A DNA stretch of 64,000 nucleotides from Cyclobacterium salsum (GCF_010119245.1 NZ_WNKG01000005.1:248001-312000), one strand, 5' to 3'. Positions 41,595 through 51,212 are shown, counted from the stretch's first letter. A program made the numbers and translations. Notes: generated from the letters alone by a model not told the origin.

Positions 41595-42608
41595 ATGGAA
41601 ATTTCTAATTCGGCATTCATATTGGTAGCAGCATTTGCCGGGCTGATCCTCCTTTTCGTTTTTCTTTATTTCGTCCCAGTCAATCTCTGGATAACAGCCA
41701 TCTTTTCCAATGTGAAGGTAGGGCTTCTAGAGTTAGTAGGGATGCGAATCCGGAAGGTGCCTCCGGGGGTAATCGTCAATTCACTGATCACAGCGACCAA
41801 AGCAGGGTTAAATCTGACCACCAATGATTTGGAAACCCATTTCCTGGCGGGAGGTAACGTTCCGAATGTGATACGTGCCTTGATCTCTGCGGACAAGGCC
41901 AATATTTCCCTGTCGTTTAAGCAAGCCACGGCCATCGATTTGGCTGGTAGAGATGTATTTGAGGCGGTGCAGATATCGGTAAATCCGAAGGTCATTAATA
42001 CGCCCAATGTAGCGGCAGTGGCGGCTGACGGGATTCAATTAATCGCTAAAGCCCGGGTGACGGTTCGGGCCAATATTGCGCAACTCGTTGGTGGGGCTGG
42101 CGAAGAAACCATCCTGGCAAGGGTTGGCGAAGGGATTGTGACATCTATTGGTTCCGCCAAAAATCACAAAAGTGTGCTGGAGAATCCGGACAAAATATCC
42201 AAATTGGTGTTGGAAAGGGGATTGGATGCCGGTACGGCATTTGAAATCCTATCCATCGATATTGCTGACATCGATGTGGGATCGAATATCGGCGCGAAAC
42301 TGCAAATTGACCAGGCCACTGCCGATCTGAAAGTGGCCGAAGCAAGAGCTGAAGAAAGAAGGGCCATGGCGGTAGCACTGGAGCAAGAGATGAAAGCCAG
42401 GAACGTGGAAATGAAAGCCAAGGTTACCGAGGCCGAGGCCGAAATACCCAAAGCCATTTCAGAAGCCTTCCGGTCTGGAAATCTGGGGATAATGGATTAT
42501 TACAAAATGGAAAACGTAAAATCTGACACCAGCATGCGGGATTCAATTGCTAATTCGGATGAGAATAAATCTGGAGACCGGTCAAAAGGGAATGATAAAA
42601 ACAAATAA
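41595..42608 (+). CDS. floA: Flotillin-like protein FloA
   Basis: A 337-residue membrane-associated scaffold of the flotillin-like FloA (YqfA) family, which organises fluid membrane microdomains and influences envelope-protein assembly. One N-terminal hydrophobic segment ([20 protein letters not shown], about 9-28) anchors it. The PHB-like domain carries [40 protein letters not shown] and [20 protein letters not shown]. Coiled coils with [20 protein letters not shown] and [20 protein letters not shown] lie near the end. nfeD is directly upstream. A strong bidirectional terminator follows. Confidence 0.94.
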   Translation: MEISNSAFILVAAFAGLILLFVFLYFVPVNLWITAIFSNVKVGLLELVGMRIRKVPPGVIVNSLITATKAGLNLTTNDLETHFLAGGNVPNVIRALISADKANISLSFKQATAIDLAGRDVFEAVQISVNPKVINTPNVAAVAADGIQLIAKARVTVRANIAQLVGGAGEETILARVGEGIVTSIGSAKNHKSVLENPDKISKLVLERGLDAGTAFEILSIDIADIDVGSNIGAKLQIDQATADLKVAEARAEERRAMAVALEQEMKARNVEMKAKVTEAEAEIPKAISEAFRSGNLGIMDYYKMENVKSDTSMRDSIANSDENKSGDRSKGNDKNK

Positions 42609-42611
42609 AAC

Positions 42612-42644
42612 AAATAAAGGGGCGTCAAGCCCCTTTATTTTTCT
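42612..42644. terminator. Bidirectional terminator between floA and the WG-repeat gene
   Basis: Perfect 12-bp arms at 42612-42623 and 42629-42640 around the loop GTCAA. T-rich flanks occur on both strands. The loop holds the TGA stop of the minus-strand gene (42625-42627), and its last codons are encoded by one arm. It stops both converging transcripts. Confidence 0.9.
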
Positions 42645-44211
42645 TCTTCCTTGCCTTTCTACCTTCTAGCTTTTCTGCAGGTTCTATTTCGATCTGCATG
42701 CTTTCCGCAAGGATGGTATCATTCTCCTCATCAAAGAGAATTCGGCTGTAATACAGGGGTAATACATAATCACCATTTTCCCGCATCACACCATAGTTGG
42801 TGCCTTTACGAATCAATATCCGATCCATTCCCTCCCGTCGTATTTCTTCAAACTGTGGAAGGCTGATAAGCTGCCCGCCTGGTTTGGCAATGCCTAGCAG
42901 GCCCTCTTTTTCCAATAAGTAGTACCCATCTTGGGTACGGCTGATGCGATCTGCGGATACGGGAAGCAGCTTGTTGCCGCTGGGATCAATCAGATGGGTG
43001 CTGGAATCCTCCTTTACAATGGCTACGCCATGGCTGGTAAAGCGGCCTGCCCGCTCATAGACCTGAGGAGTGCTCCATTCGTTGCTGGAATTGATGTACC
43101 CCCATTTTGAACCTGATTTTACAGCAGCCAGTCCTTCTGAGAAGGGTTCTACCTGATCGTATTTCGAATCGATGACCCTGTTGCCTGCAGCGTCTACATA
43201 GCCAAATCGTTCTCCCATCTTCGCGCCATAAAGCCCCTCATTTCCCGGCAATAGCAAGCTGGCAGCCTCCGTCGGACGGACTTCCCATTTTCCCTGTGAA
43301 CTCAGCAATCCAGTAGTGGCATCCTTGAAATGGACATTGTAGTGATCGTTGATTTTTCTGACCGAGTCCATTCCTAAAATATCCAGAAGAATGCCGTCAT
43401 TCTTCATAATTCGCCGGAGTTTCCCATGAATATATTCCACCATGACCCCTTCTTCAATGCTAATCCGGTGAAAGCTGTTATAGCGAATATCTGCATCAGT
43501 GGAAAGGGCATTAATCAACAGGTACTCTTTTTCGTTTTTGCCAAAATAGTAATTGCCTTCCAAATGGTCGATTTCATCGATTATAGGATCCAGAATGTAC
43601 TCCCCTTCCCGGTTGATCAGCCCAAAACCAGTGGATTCCTGAGAAATGATCGCATCCGGTCCAGGATCAGCCAGGGATTGAAAACGAGTATCTGGGTGAG
43701 GTGAAAGGGGCAATGCGTACGAGCCATCAGCTAATCGGGCGATTACCTGCCCGTTTTTTGCCAACCGAGCATGCGCAAACGTCCCGATGGAGGTAGTCGT
43801 TCTCTTGCCTCTGTCGTAAATAAAGTATTCCTGGCCTTTTTTTGCTAAAAGGTGTGTATAAAAGGTGCTTATTTCATCATAGACAGGGGTAAGAACCTGT
43901 TCCCCGTACTCATGGAAGGCACCGTATTGCCCATTGTTTTCAATAATAATCCAGGGTTCCAGGTATTGATACAGGCTGGCACTGTCCACCGAGATAAAGG
44001 GGCGGTACTCCGGGTCTAAAAAGGAAAGGTCGTTTTTCCACACGTTTATCCTCAGGGAGTTTCCCAAAAGGTAGATGTTACCGGCGGAAATTTTCTTTTC
44101 CAAATTAAAATTCCTGTCAAAGACTTCCCAGGTCTGACAAAATCCATCGGTACCCGAAAGAAGCATCAGGTAGAAAGGAAGAAAAAATGATAAACGGTAA
44201 ATTTTTCGCAT
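42625..44211 (-). CDS. WG-repeat protein
   Basis: A 528-residue secreted protein. A signal peptide is seen in MRKIYRLSFFLPFYLMLLSG. The rest is a chain of WG-type repeats of about 40-50 residues, with units such as QYGAFHEYGEQVLTPVYDEI, GFGLINREGEYILDPIIDEI, RFGYVDAAGNRVIDSKYDQV and KWGYINSSNEWSTPQVYERA. Each has the Gly-aromatic core followed by an xxPxYD turn. The C-terminus is rich in lysine (EGRKARKKKNKGA). Such repeats form beta-propeller-like or binding scaffolds; the partner is unknown. Its transcript ends in the hairpin that overlaps its stop. Confidence 0.88.
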   Translation of the reverse strand: MRKIYRLSFFLPFYLMLLSGTDGFCQTWEVFDRNFNLEKKISAGNIYLLGNSLRINVWKNDLSFLDPEYRPFISVDSASLYQYLEPWIIIENNGQYGAFHEYGEQVLTPVYDEISTFYTHLLAKKGQEYFIYDRGKRTTTSIGTFAHARLAKNGQVIARLADGSYALPLSPHPDTRFQSLADPGPDAIISQESTGFGLINREGEYILDPIIDEIDHLEGNYYFGKNEKEYLLINALSTDADIRYNSFHRISIEEGVMVEYIHGKLRRIMKNDGILLDILGMDSVRKINDHYNVHFKDATTGLLSSQGKWEVRPTEAASLLLPGNEGLYGAKMGERFGYVDAAGNRVIDSKYDQVEPFSEGLAAVKSGSKWGYINSSNEWSTPQVYERAGRFTSHGVAIVKEDSSTHLIDPSGNKLLPVSADRISRTQDGYYLLEKEGLLGIAKPGGQLISLPQFEEIRREGMDRILIRKGTNYGVMRENGDYVLPLYYSRILFDEENDTILAESMQIEIEPAEKLEGRKARKKKNKGA

Positions 44212-44331
44212 AATGACTACTTTAAAAGTGAAAGTAAAAATTTATCGGGTAATCGCAATAAAAAAAGAAGCAGCAATTCTTTTAGGTATCTGGCAAGGAA
44301 GAAAGCCCAAAAAATGGGGATGGATGGAAGG

Positions 44332-45606
44332 TCAATGTTGCTTTTTTTCCTCCTGTTTTTCCAGGTCAAACAAGTCATTGAGGATGCCAATCATTTCTTC
44401 GGCCTGGTCTCGCTTGCAGGCCGCCCGCAACTGCACCACCGGTACTTTGAGGATTTTTTGCATCATACTCTTGGTAATTTTTTCGATGATCTCAATCTGG
44501 TTATCATCCGCATTCTTTAAGTAGCGCTCCAATTCCTCCTTTCGAATCTGTTCCAGACTGTTTTTCAGTTTATTGATGGTAGGGGATACCATCATCTCCT
44601 TTTTCCAATCGTAAAACTCATTGATATTTTCCTGTATGATTTCCTCGACCTGAGGAATGGCAGCTGTTCGTTTGCTTAACGTTTCACTGGCTTTACTTCG
44701 GATGTTATCGACATTGTATAGGAGCACTCCGGCAATATCTTCCACGGCCGTATCGATACTTCGGGGAACAGACAGGTCTACGAACAGCTTATAACTTTTG
44801 ATGTCAAAACTACTTACCAGACCCTTCGTAATAAAAGGCTCTGACTTCATAATAGAGGAAATGATCACGTCTGCCTCCTTCATGGCCTCAAAACAGTCCT
44901 CAAACGGGATGGCCTCAAAACCGTATTCAGTGGCCAGCGTTACGGCCTTGGAGTAGGTTCTGTTCGAAATTTTGACCCGGGCATCCGGTAGGTAGGCGAG
45001 ATTTTTGGCCACATCTTCTCCAATTTCTCCCAGGCCTATCAGCAATACCCTGGGCTGATGCGTGTTGGACGTAAGCTCCTCTATTAATTCTACCGCAGCA
45101 TAAGAAACGGAGGCAGCTCCATCCCTGAAAGCCGTCTCCTGAACGACTTTTTTATTGGTAAAAAAGATGGTGTGCATAAGTCGGTGCAGAAAGGGGCCTG
45201 CCATTTCCATGTCAGCGGAGGCCTGGTAGGCCCTTTTCACCTGGTTGGAAATCTGCATGTCTCCAATAACCTGGGCCTCCAGACCCATGGCTACTCGGAA
45301 AAGGTGTTCGATCGCTGCCTTATCGTTAGGAAACAAATCGAAGTACTCCAAATAAGAGATGGTGTCCACCAGTCCTTTCTCCAAACCAACCAGTTTGATG
45401 ATTTCCGTGGAAAGGTCCAATTCATGGCTGTAATAGATTTCTGTCCGATTACAGGTGGAGAGGATCAGGGTGTCGGTAAGGCTAAAAAAATCCTTTAGTT
45501 TACCCAAAAGTGAATGAACTGCACCCTCATCCAACGAAACCAGCTCCCTGATTTCAACAGGGGCTTTTTTATAGGAGAGACTTAAAGCTTTAAACTTTGA
45601 CTGCAT
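44332..45606 (-). CDS. hemA: Glutamyl-tRNA reductase
   Basis: A 424-residue enzyme making glutamate-1-semialdehyde from glutamyl-tRNA with NADPH, the first step of C5 tetrapyrrole synthesis. The catalytic cysteine is in LILSTCNRTEIYY (Cys near 51). Conserved SVSYAAVELIEE and LLIGLGEIGEDVAKNL (NADPH site, about 180) follow, then the C-terminal dimerisation helices with KLKNSLEQIRKEELERYL. The same biosynthetic route uses hemN at 60.4 kb. It stands alone, with 120 and 180 bp of non-coding sequence on its two sides. Confidence 0.95.
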   Translation of the reverse strand: MQSKFKALSLSYKKAPVEIRELVSLDEGAVHSLLGKLKDFFSLTDTLILSTCNRTEIYYSHELDLSTEIIKLVGLEKGLVDTISYLEYFDLFPNDKAAIEHLFRVAMGLEAQVIGDMQISNQVKRAYQASADMEMAGPFLHRLMHTIFFTNKKVVQETAFRDGAASVSYAAVELIEELTSNTHQPRVLLIGLGEIGEDVAKNLAYLPDARVKISNRTYSKAVTLATEYGFEAIPFEDCFEAMKEADVIISSIMKSEPFITKGLVSSFDIKSYKLFVDLSVPRSIDTAVEDIAGVLLYNVDNIRSKASETLSKRTAAIPQVEEIIQENINEFYDWKKEMMVSPTINKLKNSLEQIRKEELERYLKNADDNQIEIIEKITKSMMQKILKVPVVQLRAACKRDQAEEMIGILNDLFDLEKQEEKKQH

Positions 45607-45789
45607 GTTACATTACTTTCAGCTGCAAATTTATTACAGAAAATGGACGAAAGGAATTAATTCAGATAGTGGAAATTAATTTATAATTCTTCTAAATAAG
45701 AATTACCAATTCCTATCCCTTTGCAATAATGCGAATTTTTGGAATATAATTCCAATATTATTAATTTATGAAGTCAATAGATTAAAACA

Positions 45790-46503
45790 ATGATGGATAA
45801 ATTGTTTTACTTCCTGAAAACTTACCTCGGCTTCACGCGAAAAGAGTCCCGGGGATTTGTTTTTGTAATACCCATGCTAGCCATCCTGTATGCGATTCCT
45901 CATTGGATATCAGGTTATTTTCGATCCTATAATGAAGAAGATTACCTTGCTTATCTCGAAAAGGTAAAAAGTAATCCGGAGTTTTATAACGCGGCCACCC
46001 GAACGTCCGATACGGCATCCATTGCAGTTTGGCCGCAAGAAGAAAATAAAAAAACCGATAACCGGCAAAAAACGCAGCTCCTAAGTCGGCCTGAGGCCCC
46101 CCAACTAAATTCCCTGCCCTTTCCGGAAGCGACGGCAGTGGAACTTCAAATGGTATCGGGTGTAGGACCGGTATTGTCCGCCAGAATAGAATCGTTCCGG
46201 GACAAGTTGGGAGGATTTCATTCCGCGGAGCAATTGCTGGAGGTGTATGGAATCGATGGGGAGTTGGCCGCAAAAATCTATGAATTGTTTCCATTTCAGG
46301 CCCAAATCAATCGCAGGATCAAAATCAACGAAGCTACCTTTAAGGATCTGGTCAGTCATCCCTACATAGGTACCGGTGAGGCAAAGGTGATCATTGCCTA
46401 CCGAAACCAACATGGAAGGTATGATGTGGCCAATGACCTACTCGGAATTAAAATTTTCACCAAGGAGTGGGTGGACCGAATTGCTCCCTATCTTAGTTTT
46501 TGA
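45790..46503 (+). CDS. Helix-hairpin-helix protein (ComEA-like)
   Basis: A 237-residue protein with one hydrophobic segment near the N-terminus (GFVFVIPMLAILYAIPHWIS, about 22-41), so it is probably membrane-anchored. The outer part carries two helix-hairpin-helix regions, with ELQMVSGVGPVLSARIESFR and NEATFKDLVSHPYIGTGEAK as cores, as in ComEA-like DNA-binding proteins. A role in DNA binding or uptake is possible but no competence genes are nearby. ATG ATG at 45790 and 45793 are equivalent starts. Confidence 0.8.
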   Translation: MMDKLFYFLKTYLGFTRKESRGFVFVIPMLAILYAIPHWISGYFRSYNEEDYLAYLEKVKSNPEFYNAATRTSDTASIAVWPQEENKKTDNRQKTQLLSRPEAPQLNSLPFPEATAVELQMVSGVGPVLSARIESFRDKLGGFHSAEQLLEVYGIDGELAAKIYELFPFQAQINRRIKINEATFKDLVSHPYIGTGEAKVIIAYRNQHGRYDVANDLLGIKIFTKEWVDRIAPYLSF

Positions 46504-46530
46504 CGCTTATTCCTCTGAAGGCTTTTAGAG

Positions 46531-47034
46531 ATGGTTAATTTCACGCAAATTTGCATGATGGATGAAAAGGTGCAGCAGCTAGCTAAGGAAAAGCTCAATC
46601 TTCCTTCGTTTGATTTCCGGATTCGGCAGGAAGCGAATGGGAGGTGCTTTATCTTTGACCCGCTGCGAAAAAAGTTTCTTTTGCTGACTCCCGAAGAATG
46701 GGTTCGGGTACACCTCGTGCATTATTTAACAAACTACCTTAAATACCCCAAGAGTTTAATTTCTCTGGAACGAGGCCTTACCTACAATTCCCTGAACAAA
46801 CGGTATGATATTCTGGTAAGAGACCGGCTAGGCCAGCCTTTCTTCCTGATTGAATGTAAGGCTCCTGAGGTGAGGTTGACCCAACGGACGGTCGAACAGG
46901 TCAGTGTTTACAATCAAAAAATACAAGCCGCCTATCTGGGGATAAGCAATGGGATTACCCATATCTGCATGCAGCGGGATATCCCTTCGGGTAATTATGC
47001 GCAAATCAATTTTTTTCCGGAATTTATGGGTTAA
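46531..47034 (+). CDS. HsdR_N-type PD-(D/E)xK nuclease-domain protein
   Basis: A 167-residue protein matching the short type I restriction enzyme R N-terminal domain family common in Bacteroidota. The nuclease core is visible as the stretch NSLNKRYDILVRDRLGQPFF with Asp, and LIECKAPEVRLTQRTVEQVS with the ExK pair. There is no helicase or methylase nearby, so it is not part of a classical restriction system. Internal ATGs at 46555 and 46558 could be the true start, since MDEKVQQL is a usual beginning. Function unknown. Confidence 0.8.
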   Translation: MVNFTQICMMDEKVQQLAKEKLNLPSFDFRIRQEANGRCFIFDPLRKKFLLLTPEEWVRVHLVHYLTNYLKYPKSLISLERGLTYNSLNKRYDILVRDRLGQPFFLIECKAPEVRLTQRTVEQVSVYNQKIQAAYLGISNGITHICMQRDIPSGNYAQINFFPEFMG

Positions 47035-47068
47035 ATTTGTACGATTTAACCTTAAATGAAAAAGTTAG

Positions 47069-47080
47069 TGACTTTAGTCA
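47069..47080. promoter_or_regulatory. Palindromic operator candidate upstream of the Crp/Fnr gene
   Basis: TGACTTTAGTCA has 5-bp inverted arms with a 2-nt spacer and lies 53 bp upstream of the regulator start. Position and symmetry suit autoregulation by the encoded Crp/Fnr-type protein, though it is not the E. coli FNR sequence. Confidence 0.35.
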
Positions 47081-47132
47081 TGTATTTTAGTAAATTGAGC
47101 CTATAAATTACATAAAGTTTTAAGACCCTGCT

Positions 47133-47846
47133 ATGAGCAACCCGGTAAAAAGTACGCCTTGTGAATTGTGTTTGAGTAGAAAATTTTCGATGTTTTCGGA
47201 CTTGGCGGAGGAGCACCTTTGTACCATTTCGGACAGTAAAAATTTCATCTCTCACAAAAAAGGACAAATACTTTATTACGAAAACACCAAACCTTTGGGC
47301 GTGTTTTGTGTAAACAGTGGCGTGGTGAAGATTTTTAAGACCGCTTCAAACGGAAAGGAGCAAATCATTCGCTTGGCTAAAAGGGGAGACTTTGTAGGCT
47401 ATACCTCTTTAATCGGTGAAGTAGCTTACTCCACCTCTGCGACGATCGTGGAAGATGCCAGCATTTGCTTTGTGCCCAAAGAGGTTTTTTTAAAAGTGTT
47501 GGCCGAGGATAATAACTTTCACCGCAGACTCACGCAGGCCCTTTGCCAGGATATGGGGGTGATGGAAAACAAGCTCACGGATGCCACCCAGAAATCAATT
47601 CGCGAACGACTGGCCCTGGCGTTACTTAAGTTGGGAGATGGCTATGGCGTTGACGGGGGTGACAAGCAGCGATTGGATATAGCCCTTACCCGAGAGGAAA
47701 TAGCCGGTATTGTGGGCACGGCAACGGAAACAGTCATCAGGCTGCTTTCTGAATTCAAGAAGGACAAGTTGATTGACCTCCAAGGTAAAAAGATACTTTT
47801 GCTGGACAGAAAGGGCCTTGCACGGCTTTCGGATTTTTACGGATAA
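47133..47846 (+). CDS. Crp/Fnr-family transcription regulator
   Basis: A 237-residue regulator. The cyclic-nucleotide-binding-like sensor (about 20-135) contains FSDLAEEHLCTISDSKNFIS, KKGQILYYENTKPLGVFCVN and KRGDFVGYTSLIGE. The C-terminal winged helix (about 150-237) has RLALALLKLGDGYGVDGGDK and LTREEIAGIVGTATETVIRL, the usual recognition helix. The N-terminal CELC pair plus later cysteines near 30 and 59 could bind an iron-sulfur cluster, as in FNR, but the spacing is not that of E. coli FNR. The gene points toward the glycoside cluster; its targets are unknown. Confidence 0.86.
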   Translation: MSNPVKSTPCELCLSRKFSMFSDLAEEHLCTISDSKNFISHKKGQILYYENTKPLGVFCVNSGVVKIFKTASNGKEQIIRLAKRGDFVGYTSLIGEVAYSTSATIVEDASICFVPKEVFLKVLAEDNNFHRRLTQALCQDMGVMENKLTDATQKSIRERLALALLKLGDGYGVDGGDKQRLDIALTREEIAGIVGTATETVIRLLSEFKKDKLIDLQGKKILLLDRKGLARLSDFYG

Positions 47847-48545
47847 TCATTCCGGATTTTCAGATAGGCCACTGATTTGCTCCAGGCGCAACTCCCTGAA
47901 CTCCACCTCCGCACCTTCGGCCTGTACCGCAATTTGGCCCTTGGAAGCAGTGGACTGATAGCCTTCATTGACCAGGTCTCCGTTTACCCAGACTTTTATT
48001 TTGTCTTCAAAACATTCGATAATCATTCGGTTCCATTCGCCGGGAGGGTTCTCTGAGCCATCGGTTAGGTTGAGTATACGCCTGTTTTCTCCCTCTGTTA
48101 TTCCCCAGTCTTCTTTTGGACCTCTTCTTTCCACCATATTGTCTACTTTAATATCCTCGACGATACACCAAAAATCTCCTGCGTTTTCATGCATCATCTG
48201 CACTTCTATGGACTTGGGGAACATGTCGTATAGGGCGCGAGGAGTAGAAGCATGAACCAATATGCCGCAATTGCCGGTCTCTCCGGGAAACCGATATTCG
48301 GTCGTGATCCGGTAGTTTTGGTGCACCTTATCGGTAATCAGGTGACCCAGCGGCCTTCCCAAACTTACCAACATTCCATCCCGGACGATAAAGGACGGTC
48401 CGGCATCGGGATTGTCGTCCTTTTCAGGCACGTCTGCATGCCAGCCCTTTAGGTCCTTACCGTTAAATAAAGGCAACTCCTGTGCTTTCAACGAGGAAAA
48501 AACCAGTACGGTCTGGATTAGTAAGCAAATTGGAAAAAACTTCAT
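47847..48545 (-). CDS. 3-keto-disaccharide hydrolase (DUF1080)
   Basis: A 232-residue secreted protein of the DUF1080 family, members of which cleave 3-keto-glycosides. A signal peptide is seen in ICLLIQTVLVFSSLKAQELP. The concanavalin-like sandwich has the typical LFNGKDLKGWHADVPEKDDN at its start, then RITTEYRFPGETGNCGILVH, GPKEDWGITEGENRRI, PPGEWNRMIIECFEDKIKVW and GQIAVQAEGAEVEFRELRL. It lies next to a GMC dehydrogenase with its subunit 3, which would make the 3-keto substrate, so the three probably work together. Confidence 0.88.
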   Translation of the reverse strand: MKFFPICLLIQTVLVFSSLKAQELPLFNGKDLKGWHADVPEKDDNPDAGPSFIVRDGMLVSLGRPLGHLITDKVHQNYRITTEYRFPGETGNCGILVHASTPRALYDMFPKSIEVQMMHENAGDFWCIVEDIKVDNMVERRGPKEDWGITEGENRRILNLTDGSENPPGEWNRMIIECFEDKIKVWVNGDLVNEGYQSTASKGQIAVQAEGAEVEFRELRLEQISGLSENPE

Positions 48546-48631
48546 GGCATGTTGGGTTAAGGTGATTAGTCCGGAAACAGGTAAGGTAATAGCCCATTTC
48601 CGGACTGGGTCATGGAGGGCTCAAAGGATAT

Positions 48632-49348
48632 TTATCCTATAAGGTTGCCTTCATCATCCCACTGGGCGATGGTGCCCCGGGTAGAAACATCCAGGTACAC
48701 GTCTTTGTATTTCGGATCGTTCTGTAGTCCATGTTTGGCCAGGACCTCTTCAGGCACGCCGTCCCAGGCATTGGGCCGGTTACCTACATATCCCAGATCT
48801 TTAAACCCTTCCTCACTAGTGAAAAAGCCGGTAGCCGTCAGGTTTCTCAGCATATTAAAGAAGCGGACACCGCCTTCATTTTCAGGTTTCGCCTTGTCGG
48901 GATAGGCAATCTCGTCAATGAGCTGGATTCGCTGCGTTTCATTGAGATCCAGAAATTTGGCAGCAAATAGTTCGTCTGACTTGTGATCCAACCACAAGAG
49001 CCCGCCACGCATGGGTGTCTGGTACGTGGGGATGTCTTTCATCATAAATTCGATGAAATCGGGAACGCCCGCATCGGTGGCACTTCCTGAGGTAGCATCA
49101 GCAGGAATGATGATATCGACCAGGATGTCTAATTTCTGTCGTTCCTCATCGGTAAAAAAAGTGGACGACTTGAGTTTTTCATTGTAAATGATTTCTTCCG
49201 GTGTTCTGCCATAACTCCCAAACTCCCCGATCGTGGGATTGTGGGGTATTTCGGTTGTTTCAGGAGCCTCCGGACCACAGCCGGTAAAAAGGAAGCCCGA
49301 AGCCAGGGATCCTGTAAATAAAAGCTTGAGATTTTCTCGTCTGTTCAT
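48632..49348 (-). CDS. Gluconate 2-dehydrogenase subunit 3-like protein
   Basis: A 238-residue small subunit of a membrane-bound GMC dehydrogenase. The N-terminus MNRRENLKLLFTGSLASGFL has a twin-arginine motif and ends in a lipobox at TGC, so the folded complex can be carried across the membrane by the Tat route. The mature part has FTDEERQKLDILVDIIIPAD and GVPDFIEFMMKDIPTYQTPM, family signatures. Its gene stops the unit begun by the GMC gene 3 bp upstream. The GMC protein lacks its own signal, so it is likely exported by piggy-backing on this subunit. Confidence 0.9.
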   Translation of the reverse strand: MNRRENLKLLFTGSLASGFLFTGCGPEAPETTEIPHNPTIGEFGSYGRTPEEIIYNEKLKSSTFFTDEERQKLDILVDIIIPADATSGSATDAGVPDFIEFMMKDIPTYQTPMRGGLLWLDHKSDELFAAKFLDLNETQRIQLIDEIAYPDKAKPENEGGVRFFNMLRNLTATGFFTSEEGFKDLGYVGNRPNAWDGVPEEVLAKHGLQNDPKYKDVYLDVSTRGTIAQWDDEGNLIG

Positions 49349-49351
49349 GGC

Positions 49352-51091
49352 TTAAATATTTTTCTTTGATAATTGATCGATAATGTATTCAGAAGTCCTC
49401 CAGGACAGGGCCAATATGGTCCAGGTTGGGTTTTTATCGGCCTGGGATACAAACGGACCACCGTCCACTACAAATAGGTTCTCGCAGTCATGGGCTTGAG
49501 AAAACTTGTTGAGTACGGAAGTTTCGGGATTGTCTCCCATGCGGGTAGTTCCCACTTCATGAATGATCCGGCCGGGTTTGTGTAATCCGTATTGTTGATC
49601 AGCCCCCGGTTTGCTTCCCAAAATGATGGCCCCCATACTGGTAAGGATCTCCTCAAAGGTCTCGTGCATGTGTTGCGCCTGCTTGAGTTCCTGATCGGTC
49701 CATTTGTAATGAAATTTCAAAACAGGGATGCCATACTTGTCCACTACCTGATTGTCAATTTCACAGTAGTTGCGGTACTGGGGGATACTCTCTCCCCGGC
49801 CAGACATGCCTACCGTGCTGCCGTAAAATCGTCGGATATCCTTTTTTAGTCCCTCTCCATAGCCGCCGTTCGGTCGTGGCTTGCCAAATTCATCCTTGAC
49901 ATATTGGCGCATGGTATCCATGCCACCACCAAAACCATAGGAAGGCATGGTCATTCCTCCCCAGTACTCGATGTGATACCCTCTGGCAAAATCCAGGTTC
50001 TTTTCATTGAGCCACCAGGGAGTGTATACGTGCATGCCTCCTACACCATCTTCATTGTACCGTTCCCGATCCATCATATCCGGAAGGATACCCATGCGGT
50101 CAGCCCCGGTAGAATCGTGCAGGTAATGACCTACCTGTCCGGAACTATTGCCCAGCCCGTTGGGATGGGTTTGGGATTTGGAATTTAACATGATTCTTGC
50201 CGATTCACAGGCAGAGGCACCCAATACGACCACACGGGCATTAAGGGTGTATTCTTTCATGTCAAGTTTGCTGATATACCGTATACCCGTAGCTTTTCCC
50301 TGCTCGTTAGTGTTCACTTTCCTTACCATAGCCATGGTAAAAAGGTCCACCTGACCTTTCTTCATGGCCGGTTTTACCAGGCAGGTACCGGCAGAAAAAT
50401 CCGCATATATCTGACAGGCGCGGTTGCATTGGTTACAGAAAAAGCAAGTACCCCGGTCGTTATTCACAGGTCGCGTCAAAATCGACAAACGAGACGGGAT
50501 GACAGGTACTCCAATCTTATCCGCGCCTTTTTTGATGCGCAATTCATGCAAGCGGGGCTTGGGAGGGGGGAGAAAATAACCATCCGGCTCGTTTCGGATC
50601 CCCTCTTTGGAACCAAATACACCGATCAGCTGATCCACCTTATCATAATAGGGAGCCACATCCTCGTAGCCAATGGGCCAGTTATCACCCAACCCATCCA
50701 GGTCTTTTCGTTTATAGTCCAAGGGGCCGAATCGCAAGGATATGCGTCCCCAGTGATTGGTTCTTCCCCCCAGCATTCTGGAACGGAACCAATCAAATTC
50801 ACTGCCGGCTCCCCGGGTATAGGGCTCTCCTTCAATGTCCCATCCGCCAATGGCAGCATCAAAGTCTCCAAAAGGTCGTACGGTTCCCGCCCCTCTACGC
50901 GGAGACTCCCAGGGAGGACGAAGTTGGGTTCGGTGTTCTTCAATGGCCGGGTCAAAATCAGCTCCCGCTTCCACCACAGCGACTTTCAATCCCGCTTCTG
51001 CCAGAATTTTTGAAGCCATGCCTCCTCCCGCTCCGGATCCCACAATAACCACATCATAAGCCTCTCCGGCAGATTGTATGTTAATACTCAT
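49352..51091 (-). CDS. GMC oxidoreductase, large dehydrogenase subunit (glucoside 3-dehydrogenase-like)
   Basis: A 579-residue flavoprotein. The FAD motif is VIVGSGAGGGMASKILAEAG (about 15-34). A cysteine cluster CFFCNQCNRACQ (near 220-235) is typical for the sugar-dehydrogenase branch of the GMC family and may hold an iron-sulfur cluster. C-terminal signatures are HEVGTTRMGDNPETS and DNPTWTILALSW-like NPTWTILALSWRTSE with the conserved His and Asn. With subunit 3 and DUF1080 beside it, oxidation of glycosides at C3 is the most likely reaction, but gluconate or sorbitol types remain possible. Confidence 0.88.
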   Translation of the reverse strand: MSINIQSAGEAYDVVIVGSGAGGGMASKILAEAGLKVAVVEAGADFDPAIEEHRTQLRPPWESPRRGAGTVRPFGDFDAAIGGWDIEGEPYTRGAGSEFDWFRSRMLGGRTNHWGRISLRFGPLDYKRKDLDGLGDNWPIGYEDVAPYYDKVDQLIGVFGSKEGIRNEPDGYFLPPPKPRLHELRIKKGADKIGVPVIPSRLSILTRPVNNDRGTCFFCNQCNRACQIYADFSAGTCLVKPAMKKGQVDLFTMAMVRKVNTNEQGKATGIRYISKLDMKEYTLNARVVVLGASACESARIMLNSKSQTHPNGLGNSSGQVGHYLHDSTGADRMGILPDMMDRERYNEDGVGGMHVYTPWWLNEKNLDFARGYHIEYWGGMTMPSYGFGGGMDTMRQYVKDEFGKPRPNGGYGEGLKKDIRRFYGSTVGMSGRGESIPQYRNYCEIDNQVVDKYGIPVLKFHYKWTDQELKQAQHMHETFEEILTSMGAIILGSKPGADQQYGLHKPGRIIHEVGTTRMGDNPETSVLNKFSQAHDCENLFVVDGGPFVSQADKNPTWTILALSWRTSEYIIDQLSKKNI

Positions 51092-51212
51092 TCTATTTCT
51101 CTTTGATTAAAATTTTTCAAAAAGTAAGACAAATTTCTTAAAATTAAAAACGAATAATTCTTCTGTAGAAAGAATACCGGGATATTTGGTAGTAGACTAT
51201 TCCTTAGTAAAA

